DNA of 8,082 bases from Candidatus Sulfotelmatobacter sp. (GTDB lineage: Bacteria; Acidobacteriota; Terriglobia; Terriglobales; Acidobacteriaceae). The position numbers were made by a program, and so were the translations under genes. Positions within the stretch are counted from its first letter, which is position 1; each line of letters begins with the position of its first letter. This document shows positions 1 through 6,008 of the stretch, one piece after another. Below the pieces are notes generated by a model. The model was not told the DNA's origin, made no database searches, and saw only the letters and a list, made by a program, of their open reading frames with translations. Where the stretch lies: the NCBI GenBank assembly GCA_030037575.1, contig JASHRB010000465.1, positions 1 through 8,082 on the forward strand, written 5' to 3'.

Positions 1-1348
1 CAAGATACTTCTTGAAATCGACAGCCAGAGCAAGCAGCGTCTGCCTTTGGCTGGGCACCAGACCTGCATTGGGATCTCGCACCGGCGGCATGGCTGTTGG
101 GAAGTAAATGCTGTGCAGTGAAAGGCGAGCTTCAAGCACCTTGACCTCCGGGTTCGGAGCAGGAGCTTCGATGGTCACTTCGCTTGAGGCTTGCGCAGTC
201 AATCCGCGCGAGTCGGTACAGGTCGCGTTTACCGTGATTGCACCGGGCGATGCTCCCGCAGTGCTCAACGTGGCCGAATCACCCGTGCCGTAAACCTTGC
301 CGTCGGTCGCTGTCCAGGAAGCGACGCTCACAGGCACGTTGTCCGGGCTGGTACAACGCGCCAGCAGGTTCACGGTTCCACCGGCTTCGAGGTTCGATGG
401 ACTCGCGGAAATCGACAAGGTTGGCGGGTTCTTCGGCGGCAGCGGCTTGACCGTGAAGCTGGCCGAGCAACTCGCTTCGTTGTTGTTCTTCTCCTTGGGG
501 TCAGTCACGCGTGCGGTGACCACATAATTGCCGGGCGCCAGGTTATTTGTCTCGATCTGCGCCGTCGTGTCTTTGCCGGTGAGCTGACCGCCGGTCGAAC
601 TCCAGGCATAAGAGACGGTGTGCTTGGCTTTGAAGTTGCTGGCCGATGCGGTGGCGGTGATTGGCTCACCCACCATCACTTCGGTCGGCTGTACCGAGCA
701 GCTGGCGGTCGGAGCCACCGGCGCGGCTCCCCCCCAACTGAAAACAAGACCGGTCCGCAGCAGGGCGCCATCGAAAGACGAGTGACGCAGGCTGCTGAAC
801 TGATCGGCCACATAGTCGGCGTAATTGTGGCGGCCCCAGTCGAAGTCAGCTTCGAACAGACGGAACGCCAGATTACGTCTGAGCGGCAAATCCATTCCGC
901 CGCCGATGAGCGCGCCGAGCCCGTTGCTGGCATTTAGAGTGTTTACATTCAGGCGATTCAGCCCGATGAGAGTGTGGATGAAGTAGTTTGCATTATCGGT
1001 ACGAAACATGAGCCGCGGACCGACCGATGCGTTGGTTTCATAGTTGCTGCTGCCCCAGTTAGCACCGGCGTCAAATTCCAATCCGAGGTGGGGATCGAAG
1101 TTGTAGGTGATCGATCCGCCGAAGCCCGCAGCCATGTCGGGAACGCGATAGGCTGTTGGAGCATTGAAATTGGTGAAGGGAGTAGGAGTCCAGCCGCCGG
1201 GATGCAGCCATTGATACCCCACAAACAAGTCCCACGTCGGATTTGAGTCGCTTTGCGCCTGCGACGAACTCGAAATAAACACTACCGCTAGAACCATCAG
1301 CAGGGCTGCCACAGGGCGGCCCGCCTTAAAGCCAGCAGAAAACGACAT
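1..1348 (-). CDS. OmpA-family outer-membrane protein with two Ig-like domains (3' end outside window)
   Basis: Open from ATG at 1348 to the window edge: 449 codons with no stop, so the C-terminus is missing. Residues 1-31 form a signal peptide (hydrophobic 13-25, cleavage probably after SSSSQA). Residues 32-207 read as an OmpA-type 8-stranded beta-barrel, with alternating aromatic/polar strands such as WDLFVGYQWL and a last strand ending LVFSWG. Two Ig/PKD-like modules follow, about 213-300 (cysteines 217 and 294) and 306-400 (cysteines 332 and 377, possibly disulfides). From about 405 (LEARLSLHSIYFPTAMP, then a helix with PSQRQTLLALAVDFKKYL) the sequence matches the start of an OmpA/MotB-type peptidoglycan-binding domain. 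The likely role is anchoring the outer membrane to peptidoglycan. The start is fixed by a strong Shine-Dalgarno. It is transcribed divergently from the regulator gene at 1872. Family assignment is fairly sure; the exact function is not. Confidence 0.85.
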   Translation of the reverse strand, partial: MSFSAGFKAGRPVAALLMVLAVVFISSSSQAQSDSNPTWDLFVGYQWLHPGGWTPTPFTNFNAPTAYRVPDMAAGFGGSITYNFDPHLGLEFDAGANWGSSNYETNASVGPRLMFRTDNANYFIHTLIGLNRLNVNTLNASNGLGALIGGGMDLPLRRNLAFRLFEADFDWGRHNYADYVADQFSSLRHSSFDGALLRTGLVFSWGGAAPVAPTASCSVQPTEVMVGEPITATASASNFKAKHTVSYAWSSTGGQLTGKDTTAQIETNNLAPGNYVVTARVTDPKEKNNNEASCSASFTVKPLPPKNPPTLSISASPSNLEAGGTVNLLARCTSPDNVPVSVASWTATDGKVYGTGDSATLSTAGASPGAITVNATCTDSRGLTAQASSEVTIEAPAPNPEVKVLEARLSLHSIYFPTAMPPVRDPNAGLVPSQRQTLLALAVDFKKYL

Positions 1349-1352
1349 TCTA

Positions 1353-1359
1353 TCCTCCT
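1353..1359 (-). promoter_or_regulatory. Ribosome binding site of the OmpA-family gene
   Basis: Read on the minus strand this is AGGAGGA, a near-perfect Shine-Dalgarno, four bases before the ATG at 1348. It decides the start of the OmpA-family gene. Confidence 0.85.
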
Positions 1360-1450
1360 AAATGATTCACGACGGCTGGTTTGAATATGGGCGTGCCGCT
1401 TCGTGTGAAAGATGCCGCTAGAACAAAACGTCTGCCCAGGAAAACTGATA

Positions 1451-1479
1451 ATTTTAACCGAGCGCCATGCAGAATAAAA
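1451..1479 (-). promoter_or_regulatory. Weak candidate sigma-70-type promoter for the OmpA-family gene
   Basis: On the minus strand a TAAAAT box (1451-1456; one mismatch to TATAAT) follows, after 17 bases, a poor -35 box TTTTAT (1474-1479). It would give a 5' leader of roughly 95 bases. The local sequence is AT-rich against a GC-rich background. The -35 match is only partial, so this is a candidate only. Confidence 0.25.
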
Positions 1480-1555
1480 AGAAGGATTTCGCTCGCTGCG
1501 CTTATTACAACCTGGAGCAAGCATTGATTTTGTCTCCACTGCTACAGAGTGAATC

Positions 1556-1580
1556 GCTTGGGAAAGCTTGGGAATTTCCC
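1556..1580. repeat. Nine-base direct repeat at 10-base period joined to an 11-base palindrome
   Basis: GCTTGGGAA occurs at 1556-1564 and again at 1566-1574, a period of one helical turn. The second copy runs into GGGAATTTCCC (1570-1580), whose five-base arms are perfect inverted copies around a central T. It lies 208 bases before the OmpA-family start and 292 before the regulator start, so it could be an operator for either. No known regulator is implied; the repeats are seen directly and the role is inferred. Confidence 0.4.
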
Positions 1581-1814
1581 TGGCAGAGGCCGCCGGCATA
1601 GAGGCGAAACCCGATAGAGTGCAGGGTGATAGGGAGCGGCGAGCCAAAGGCGGTCATTCGGCGGCTACGCTCACTCAGGGCAGGCTAAATGCTTTGGCGC
1701 GGCTGGCCCAGATCCTTGGCTGCGCAATGAACGCTGGCGACCGGGAGGACCCATCAAACGGCGCCACGACGGCGAAGCCTTGCTACCCGCCAAGCTGCCC
1801 GAGTATGGTTGTAG

Positions 1815-1848
1815 ATTCCGGGGTGCAGGCCGGAATTCGGGCGAATTC
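1815..1848. repeat. Two overlapping perfect inverted repeats upstream of the regulator gene
   Basis: The first dyad pairs ATTCCGG (1815-1821) with CCGGAAT (1830-1836) around an 8-base loop. The second pairs GAATTCG (1833-1839) with CGAATTC (1842-1848) around GG. They share 1833-1836, so in RNA only one hairpin can form fully at a time. The second ends 23 bases before the ATG at 1872. It could be an operator for autoregulation or a leader structure affecting translation. No T-tract follows, so it is not an intrinsic terminator. Confidence 0.5.
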
Positions 1849-1861
1849 ACTGTCAAGGGCC

Positions 1862-1866
1862 GGAAG
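1862..1866 (+). promoter_or_regulatory. Modest ribosome binding site of the response regulator gene
   Basis: GGAAG sits five bases before the ATG at 1872. It is weak compared with the sites of the minus-strand genes here, but the start is supported by the protein beginning exactly where receiver domains usually begin. Confidence 0.5.
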
Positions 1867-1871
1867 CAAGG

Positions 1872-3272
1872 ATGAGTCACGAAAAAGTGTTGATCGTTGA
1901 AGATGAGGAGAACGAACGCACCGGTCTGGCCGAGTTGGTGTCCTCATGGGGATATCGCGCCGAGACCGCCCGCGATGGAGTGGACGGTTTGGAGAAGGTT
2001 GCCCAGTGGAACCCATCGATTGTCGTCACTGATCTGAAGATGCCGCGGATGGGAGGTATGGAGTTGCTGCAAAGGTTGGCGAAGCAGTCGGAAGCCATGG
2101 CAGTCATCATGGTGACGGCGCAGGGTTCGATCAATAGCGCGGTGGAGGCCATGCGCATCGGGGCCTATGACTACATCCCGAAACCGATCGACACGAACCG
2201 TCTCCGCACCATGCTGCAAAACGCCGCCACGCTGGTTGGAACGCGCGTGGAGCTGGAAACAGCGCGCCGTGAGCTGCGCGATTCCGGGTCGCTGGGGCAG
2301 TTGCGCGGCGGATCGAAAAAGATGCAGGAGATTTTTCGGCTGATCGAGCTGGTCGCTCCCAGTACAGCATCAGTTTTGATTACCGGGGCAAGCGGCACGG
2401 GCAAGGAACTGGTGGCGCAAACAATTCATCAACTGAGCCCACGCCGCGACCGGCCGTTTGTGGCGATCAACTGCGCCGCCATTCCCGAGACCTTGATCGA
2501 GAGCGAAATTTTTGGCCACGAAAAGGGCGCGTTCACCGGCGCTCTGGAGCGTCGCACCGGCTGCTTCGAACTGGCCGAAGGAGGAACCATCCTGCTCGAT
2601 GAAATCGGCGAGATGCCGGTAGGAACGCAGGCAAAATTGCTGCGCGTGCTTGAGGACCGCAAACTGCGGCGTTTGGGCAGCAAGGTCGAAACTCCGGTCG
2701 ATGTGCGGGTGCTCGCCGCCACCAACAAGGTGCCCGAGGAAGCGGTCGCGAGCGGCGAATTGCGCAGCGATCTCTATTACCGGTTGAACGTCTTCAACAT
2801 TCACATGCCTCTGTTGCGCGAACACAAAGAAGACATCCCCGATCTGGTCGACATTCTTTTGTCGGAAATGAGCGAGAAGCATTCGAGGAAAGTCGGGGCA
2901 GTGAGCGAGGCCGTCATGAACCTGTTTAACAACTATCCGTGGCCGGGAAACGTTCGCGAACTGCGCAACACGATCGAACGCGCCGTCATCGTCTGCGAGG
3001 GAGGGGCTATCGAGACCAAACATCTGCCCCCTGGATTTGGCCATGCCCCGATGCGCGCTGGTGCAAATGATCCCGACGCCGTGCGGCTGGGCGTGGGAAC
3101 TACGGTCGGCGAAGCGGAAAAAATGCTCATTCTCAAGACCCTGGAATCGACCAACAATAATAAAACCCGAGCCGCCGAAATACTCGGCATCAGCCTGAAA
3201 ACCTTGCATAATAAGCTAAAGGAATATGGCAGCGGCACTCCCGAGGCAGAGGCGCAGAAAGAAGAAAGTTAG
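1872..3272 (+). CDS. NtrC-family sigma-54-dependent response regulator
   Basis: A 466-residue protein with the three NtrC-type domains at normal length. The receiver domain (about 4-118) has the acidic pair E10/D11, phospho-acceptor D54 (VVTDLKMP), T82, Y101 and K104. The AAA+ domain (about 146-385) has Walker A GASGTGKE (172-179), GAFTGA (219-224, the loop that contacts sigma-54), Walker B ILLDEIGE (240-247), arginines in RSDLYYRLN (298-305) and a WPGNVREL sensor II segment (357-364). A Fis-type helix-turn-helix lies at about 414-452 (NKTRAAEILGISLKTLHNKL). All key residues are present, so it should be a working activator that opens sigma-54 promoters after phosphorylation. Its partner is very likely the kinase encoded 107 bases downstream. 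It resembles AtoC/ZraR/NtrC-like regulators; I cannot name the specific member or its target genes. Confidence 0.96.
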   Translation: MSHEKVLIVEDEENERTGLAELVSSWGYRAETARDGVDGLEKVAQWNPSIVVTDLKMPRMGGMELLQRLAKQSEAMAVIMVTAQGSINSAVEAMRIGAYDYIPKPIDTNRLRTMLQNAATLVGTRVELETARRELRDSGSLGQLRGGSKKMQEIFRLIELVAPSTASVLITGASGTGKELVAQTIHQLSPRRDRPFVAINCAAIPETLIESEIFGHEKGAFTGALERRTGCFELAEGGTILLDEIGEMPVGTQAKLLRVLEDRKLRRLGSKVETPVDVRVLAATNKVPEEAVASGELRSDLYYRLNVFNIHMPLLREHKEDIPDLVDILLSEMSEKHSRKVGAVSEAVMNLFNNYPWPGNVRELRNTIERAVIVCEGGAIETKHLPPGFGHAPMRAGANDPDAVRLGVGTTVGEAEKMLILKTLESTNNNKTRAAEILGISLKTLHNKLKEYGSGTPEAEAQKEES

Positions 3273-3309
3273 CGATTCTATTCCCGGTCGCCAGTCCGTC
3301 CGGCAAGGC

Positions 3310-3327
3310 AATTAGGTAATTATTTTT
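3310..3327. repeat. AT-rich dyad followed by T5 between regulator and kinase genes
   Basis: AATTA and TAATT (3310-3321) flank a GG spacer and are followed by an A and five Ts. The stem is only five AT pairs, too weak for a good terminator. Longer imperfect arms surround it: CCCGGT at 3283-3288 and ACCGGG at 3356-3361. The gap may therefore fold as an attenuating structure between the two genes. Confidence 0.25.
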
Positions 3328-3344
3328 CTCCAGCAGGACTCGCC

Positions 3345-3379
3345 GGCAACTAAGCACCGGGAACTGGCAACTGCACTGC
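3345..3379 (+). repeat. Degenerate 7-base tandem repeat ending at the kinase start codon
   Basis: The 35 bases before the ATG divide cleanly into five 7-base units. GGCAACT occurs at 3345 and 3366, and GGGAACT at 3359. The units at 3352 (AAGCACC) and 3373 (GCACTGC) are diverged. There is no recognisable Shine-Dalgarno in this stretch. It may be an intergenic heptamer repeat that decayed into the kinase leader. Confidence 0.4.
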
Positions 3380-5260
3380 ATGCTACGCAAAACCATAATC
3401 GTCCTGACGATCACCTTCATGGTGACGGTGATGGTGACTGCGTTTTCGTATCTCTACATCTCGCAGATTCTCCGCCAGCGCATCAATAGCACCTATGAAA
3501 GCGCCAGCCGGCTCACGCAGCAGCTTGCTTATTTCGCGGAAAACGATCTGCCGGATTTGAGCAGCACGCGGGTCGATATTGACGATCCCGCGGCGGTGCG
3601 GCGCGCGCTTGCCGAATATTTGCCGATGGATACGAACCTGCTGAACAATCTCGAATCCGAGGTTGCGCTTTGGCCCTATGTTTACGACGCTTCGGTTACG
3701 GATGCCACTGGCCGGGCGCTTTTAGACACCAATCCCCAGCTCGTAGGCAAGATTCTTGCCCCCAGACCTGAATTTCACGCGGTCACATCCGCTCGTTTTC
3801 GTGAACAGCTCCGGCTCTTGTATAGCCCGTCGACGGTTTATGACGTCAGCTTTCCCCTGCAGCTGAATGGGTCGCCGTTTGGCATGATTCATATTGGAGT
3901 TTCCACGATTTTTCTGCAAAGCGAAATCACGCCGCGCCTGCTGCACGCCATTTATTTTTCGATTGCCTCAATCTTTGTTTCGCTGCTGCTGGCGGCCGGC
4001 ATCTCGAACCTGGCTCTCGGGCCGCTCCGGCAAATCAGCCGCAATCTGGACAGCGTAAGTTCGGGTGCAACCGAGGCGCTCTCCGGCAAGGAATCGAAGC
4101 ACGATGAGTTTGGGCTGGTGTCGCTGAAAATCGCCAACCTCGGCCGGCAGATGCGCGACAGCCGCGAGATTTTCTCAGCGCTTAAGGATAATGTCGACCA
4201 ACTCATGTCGACCTTGCAGGATGGTTTGATGCTGTTCACCCGCGACACTCGCGTGGTGCTGGTGAGCGCCCCGGTCGAAAGATTTCTGGGCAAGCCGCGG
4301 GGAGAATTGCTGGGGAAAACGGCGCAGGAGATTTTTTCCAGCCACTCGCATCTGGGAGCGCTGGTGTTGGAGGCGTTTGAGCGCAAACGTCCGTTATTGC
4401 AAAAGGAGATGGCTGCGGCCGGGGGCGGCAATATTCAGGTGTCGCTGGATTTTATTCAGGAAAAAAGCACGCAGATTGGCGCCTTGCTCATCATGCGTGA
4501 TACGGAATCGGTGCGGCGCATTGGCGACGAAATCGAAACTTCGCGACGACTCTCGGCCAGTGGTCGGGTAACAGGCGGGGTGGCGCACGAGGTAAAAAAC
4601 CCGATCAATGCCATCGTGCTTCACCTGCAGCTTTTGCAGAACAAGCTGGCGCAATTGGACCCTGACACGCGGCGCCACATGGACATTATCGGCAGCGAGA
4701 TTCACCGGCTCGACCGCGTGGTGCAGACACTGGTCGACTTCATGCGGCAACGCGAGCTGCACCTGGTGGAATCGGACTTCCGGCGGCTGCTCGACGACGT
4801 TGCGCTGCTGGCCACTCCGGACGCGGAGCAGCGCGGCGTCACCATCGAACGCACGCGTTGGCACGAACCCCTGCCGGTGAAAGTCGATGTCGACTTCATG
4901 AAGCAGGCTCTACTCAACGTTGTGCTGAACGGAATTCAAGCCATGCCGCAGGGCGGCCGGCTGTGGATTTCGGCGCAGCGCAGTGACGATTTCGTGGTCG
5001 CGGAGGTGCGCGACGAGGGGGTTGGCATTCCCCATGATGTGCAGAATAAAATCTTTGAGCTCTATTTCACGACGAAAAAAGATGGCAACGGCATTGGCCT
5101 GGCGCAGACTTATCAAATATTGGATTGGCACTTCGGTGCGGTGAACTTTGAATCGATCGAAGGCGAGGGCACGACCTTCCGTTTTCGCCTGCCCGTAGCC
5201 CCATCAAGTTTGAACCCGGAGCATGAGGCCGCCCCGCAACTCAATCAGTCGGTCATCTGA
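3380..5260 (+). CDS. Membrane sensor histidine kinase (Cache-like sensor, HAMP, PAS), partner of the NtrC-type regulator
   Basis: A 626-residue inner-membrane kinase. TM1 is about 5-28. A periplasmic domain of about 150 residues (33-186) looks like a single Cache-type sensor (VYDASVTDATGRALLDTN, and later GMIHIGVST before TM2). TM2 is about 188-212, HAMP about 212-262, and a cytoplasmic PAS about 268-375. HisKA has phospho-acceptor H403 in GGVAHEVKNPINAI. HATPase_c has the N-box N517 (LLNVVLNGIQAMP), G1 DEGVGI (545-550), G2 DGNGIGL (568-574) and G3 GEGTTF (595-600). The architecture is NtrB-like with an added extracytoplasmic sensor, which fits phosphotransfer to the regulator just upstream. 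ATG 3380 is the first usable start in frame. It gives a positively charged N-terminus before TM1, although no good Shine-Dalgarno precedes it. The ligand is unknown. Confidence 0.94.
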   Translation: MLRKTIIVLTITFMVTVMVTAFSYLYISQILRQRINSTYESASRLTQQLAYFAENDLPDLSSTRVDIDDPAAVRRALAEYLPMDTNLLNNLESEVALWPYVYDASVTDATGRALLDTNPQLVGKILAPRPEFHAVTSARFREQLRLLYSPSTVYDVSFPLQLNGSPFGMIHIGVSTIFLQSEITPRLLHAIYFSIASIFVSLLLAAGISNLALGPLRQISRNLDSVSSGATEALSGKESKHDEFGLVSLKIANLGRQMRDSREIFSALKDNVDQLMSTLQDGLMLFTRDTRVVLVSAPVERFLGKPRGELLGKTAQEIFSSHSHLGALVLEAFERKRPLLQKEMAAAGGGNIQVSLDFIQEKSTQIGALLIMRDTESVRRIGDEIETSRRLSASGRVTGGVAHEVKNPINAIVLHLQLLQNKLAQLDPDTRRHMDIIGSEIHRLDRVVQTLVDFMRQRELHLVESDFRRLLDDVALLATPDAEQRGVTIERTRWHEPLPVKVDVDFMKQALLNVVLNGIQAMPQGGRLWISAQRSDDFVVAEVRDEGVGIPHDVQNKIFELYFTTKKDGNGIGLAQTYQILDWHFGAVNFESIEGEGTTFRFRLPVAPSSLNPEHEAAPQLNQSVI

Positions 5261-5321
5261 GTCGCCTCGCCAGGGGGCGCGCATATAAGATTGAATGGAT
5301 TCATGACGATCGGAATGGGAT

Positions 5322-5990
5322 ATGAATCTGGCCGCAGTCCTGGGATTTTGGGTGGTGAGCTTGGGCTTTCTGTTGCCTCTGGCCGACACCTGCATCGGTC
5401 AAACGAATCAAGCGCCGGCCACGGCCGCGGGTTCGCCATCGCAACAGACGAACCCCTCGCCGCCAAGTCCGAGCAGGACAGCGAAGCCTCAGCCGCCAAA
5501 GACTCAGCCCAAGAAAACCAGCTATGCCGACTGCGCCACGGCTCCGGCTGCGCTGAATCCCAACCCAAGCGCTTCCGCGAATTTGGCGAAGTCGCCGACG
5601 GCCACTCAAAGTGGCCCTGGCGGCGCCACTTCCGCCAGTGGCAGAACGGGCAGCTCTACAAAGACGCCGACGGCAGCGAAGCCCTGCCCGCCACGCAAGA
5701 AAATTGTGCGCAATGGGGGATCGGACGAACCGGAGATTGAACTCCAGGGAGGAACTCCAGCCGACCAAGCGGCAAGCGAGCGTTCGACAGAGGAATTGAC
5801 CGCCGCCACCGAAGAAAATCTGAAAAAGATTTCCGCACGCCAGCTGTCCGCGACCGAGCAAGAAACGCTCGAACAGATCAAACAGTTCATGCAGCAATCA
5901 AAAGATGCGCTGGCGGCCGGGGACGCCGCTCTGGGTCACAATCTGGCCCTGAAAGCGCGCTTGCTCTCCGACGAATTGGTCAAACCTTGA
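5322..5990 (+). CDS. Small exported Pro/Ser/Thr-rich protein with helical C-terminus, function unknown
   Basis: A 222-residue protein. Residues 1-26 resemble a signal peptide (hydrophobic 3-21, possible cleavage before Q27). C24 is not in a convincing lipobox. Residues 27-125 are low-complexity, rich in Pro, Ala, Ser, Thr and Lys, like a flexible periplasmic or wall-spanning linker. C71 and C122 are the other cysteines, the second in KPCPPRKKIVRNGG. Residues 147-222 are predicted helical, ending ALKARLLSDELVKP. From memory this C-terminal pattern resembles a conserved acidobacterial hypothetical family, but I cannot verify that. The gene starts 61 bases after the kinase stop and may be co-transcribed. 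A TATAAG box at 5284-5289 lacks a clear -35. GGAA at 5312-5315 is a weak ribosome site. Frame choice is supported by the exported-protein design. Confidence 0.75.
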   Translation: MNLAAVLGFWVVSLGFLLPLADTCIGQTNQAPATAAGSPSQQTNPSPPSPSRTAKPQPPKTQPKKTSYADCATAPAALNPNPSASANLAKSPTATQSGPGGATSASGRTGSSTKTPTAAKPCPPRKKIVRNGGSDEPEIELQGGTPADQAASERSTEELTAATEENLKKISARQLSATEQETLEQIKQFMQQSKDALAAGDAALGHNLALKARLLSDELVKP

Positions 5991-6008
5991 ATTGCTCCGG
6001 GCTCGCCA

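Larger units (their letters stand above)
1349..1871. other. Long divergent intergenic region without a credible gene
   Basis: This 523-base stretch separates the divergent OmpA-family and regulator genes and should hold both promoters. The half nearest the OmpA-family gene (about 1349-1560) is AT-richer and promoter-like. The half nearest the regulator (about 1580-1860) is GC-rich and could be a long leader or a degraded gene. Reading frames here are short, start with weak codons and do not look like known proteins. I could not match it to any riboswitch or small RNA class I know. Short symmetric and repeated motifs at 1556-1580 and 1815-1848 are listed separately. Confidence 0.6.

Noticed and set aside
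191..937. Plus-strand 248-codon frame opposite the OmpA-family gene
   Set aside because: It is antisense to a gene with clear signal peptide, barrel and OmpA features, and its protein is Arg/Gly-rich without domain-like pattern.
1688..1760. Sigma-54 promoter candidates starting at TGGC motifs before the regulator gene
   Set aside because: None of the TGGC motifs has GC at the required -12 spacing.
1580..1860. Possible structured RNA or riboswitch in the GC-rich part of the divergent gap
   Set aside because: Local pairings such as GCCGCC/GGCGGC exist, but I could not match any known riboswitch core, and GC-rich sequence gives such pairings easily.
1568..1900. Plus-strand 110-codon frame ahead of and overlapping the regulator start
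   Set aside because: It starts with TTG without a ribosome site, overlaps the regulator by 29 bases and resembles no family I know. A decayed gene cannot be excluded.
2370..3209. Minus-strand 279-codon frame inside the regulator gene
   Set aside because: It is antisense to the highly conserved AAA+ and HTH coding region; long antisense frames are expected at this GC content.
5291..5740. Alternative plus-strand 149-codon frame over the exported Pro-rich gene
   Set aside because: It lacks a signal peptide or domain pattern, while the frame starting at 5322 has a signal peptide and an ordered helical C-terminus.
5301..5897. Minus-strand 198-codon frame opposite the exported Pro-rich gene
   Set aside because: It is an Arg/Gly/Leu-rich mirror of a low-complexity Pro/Ala coding stretch, with no supporting start site.
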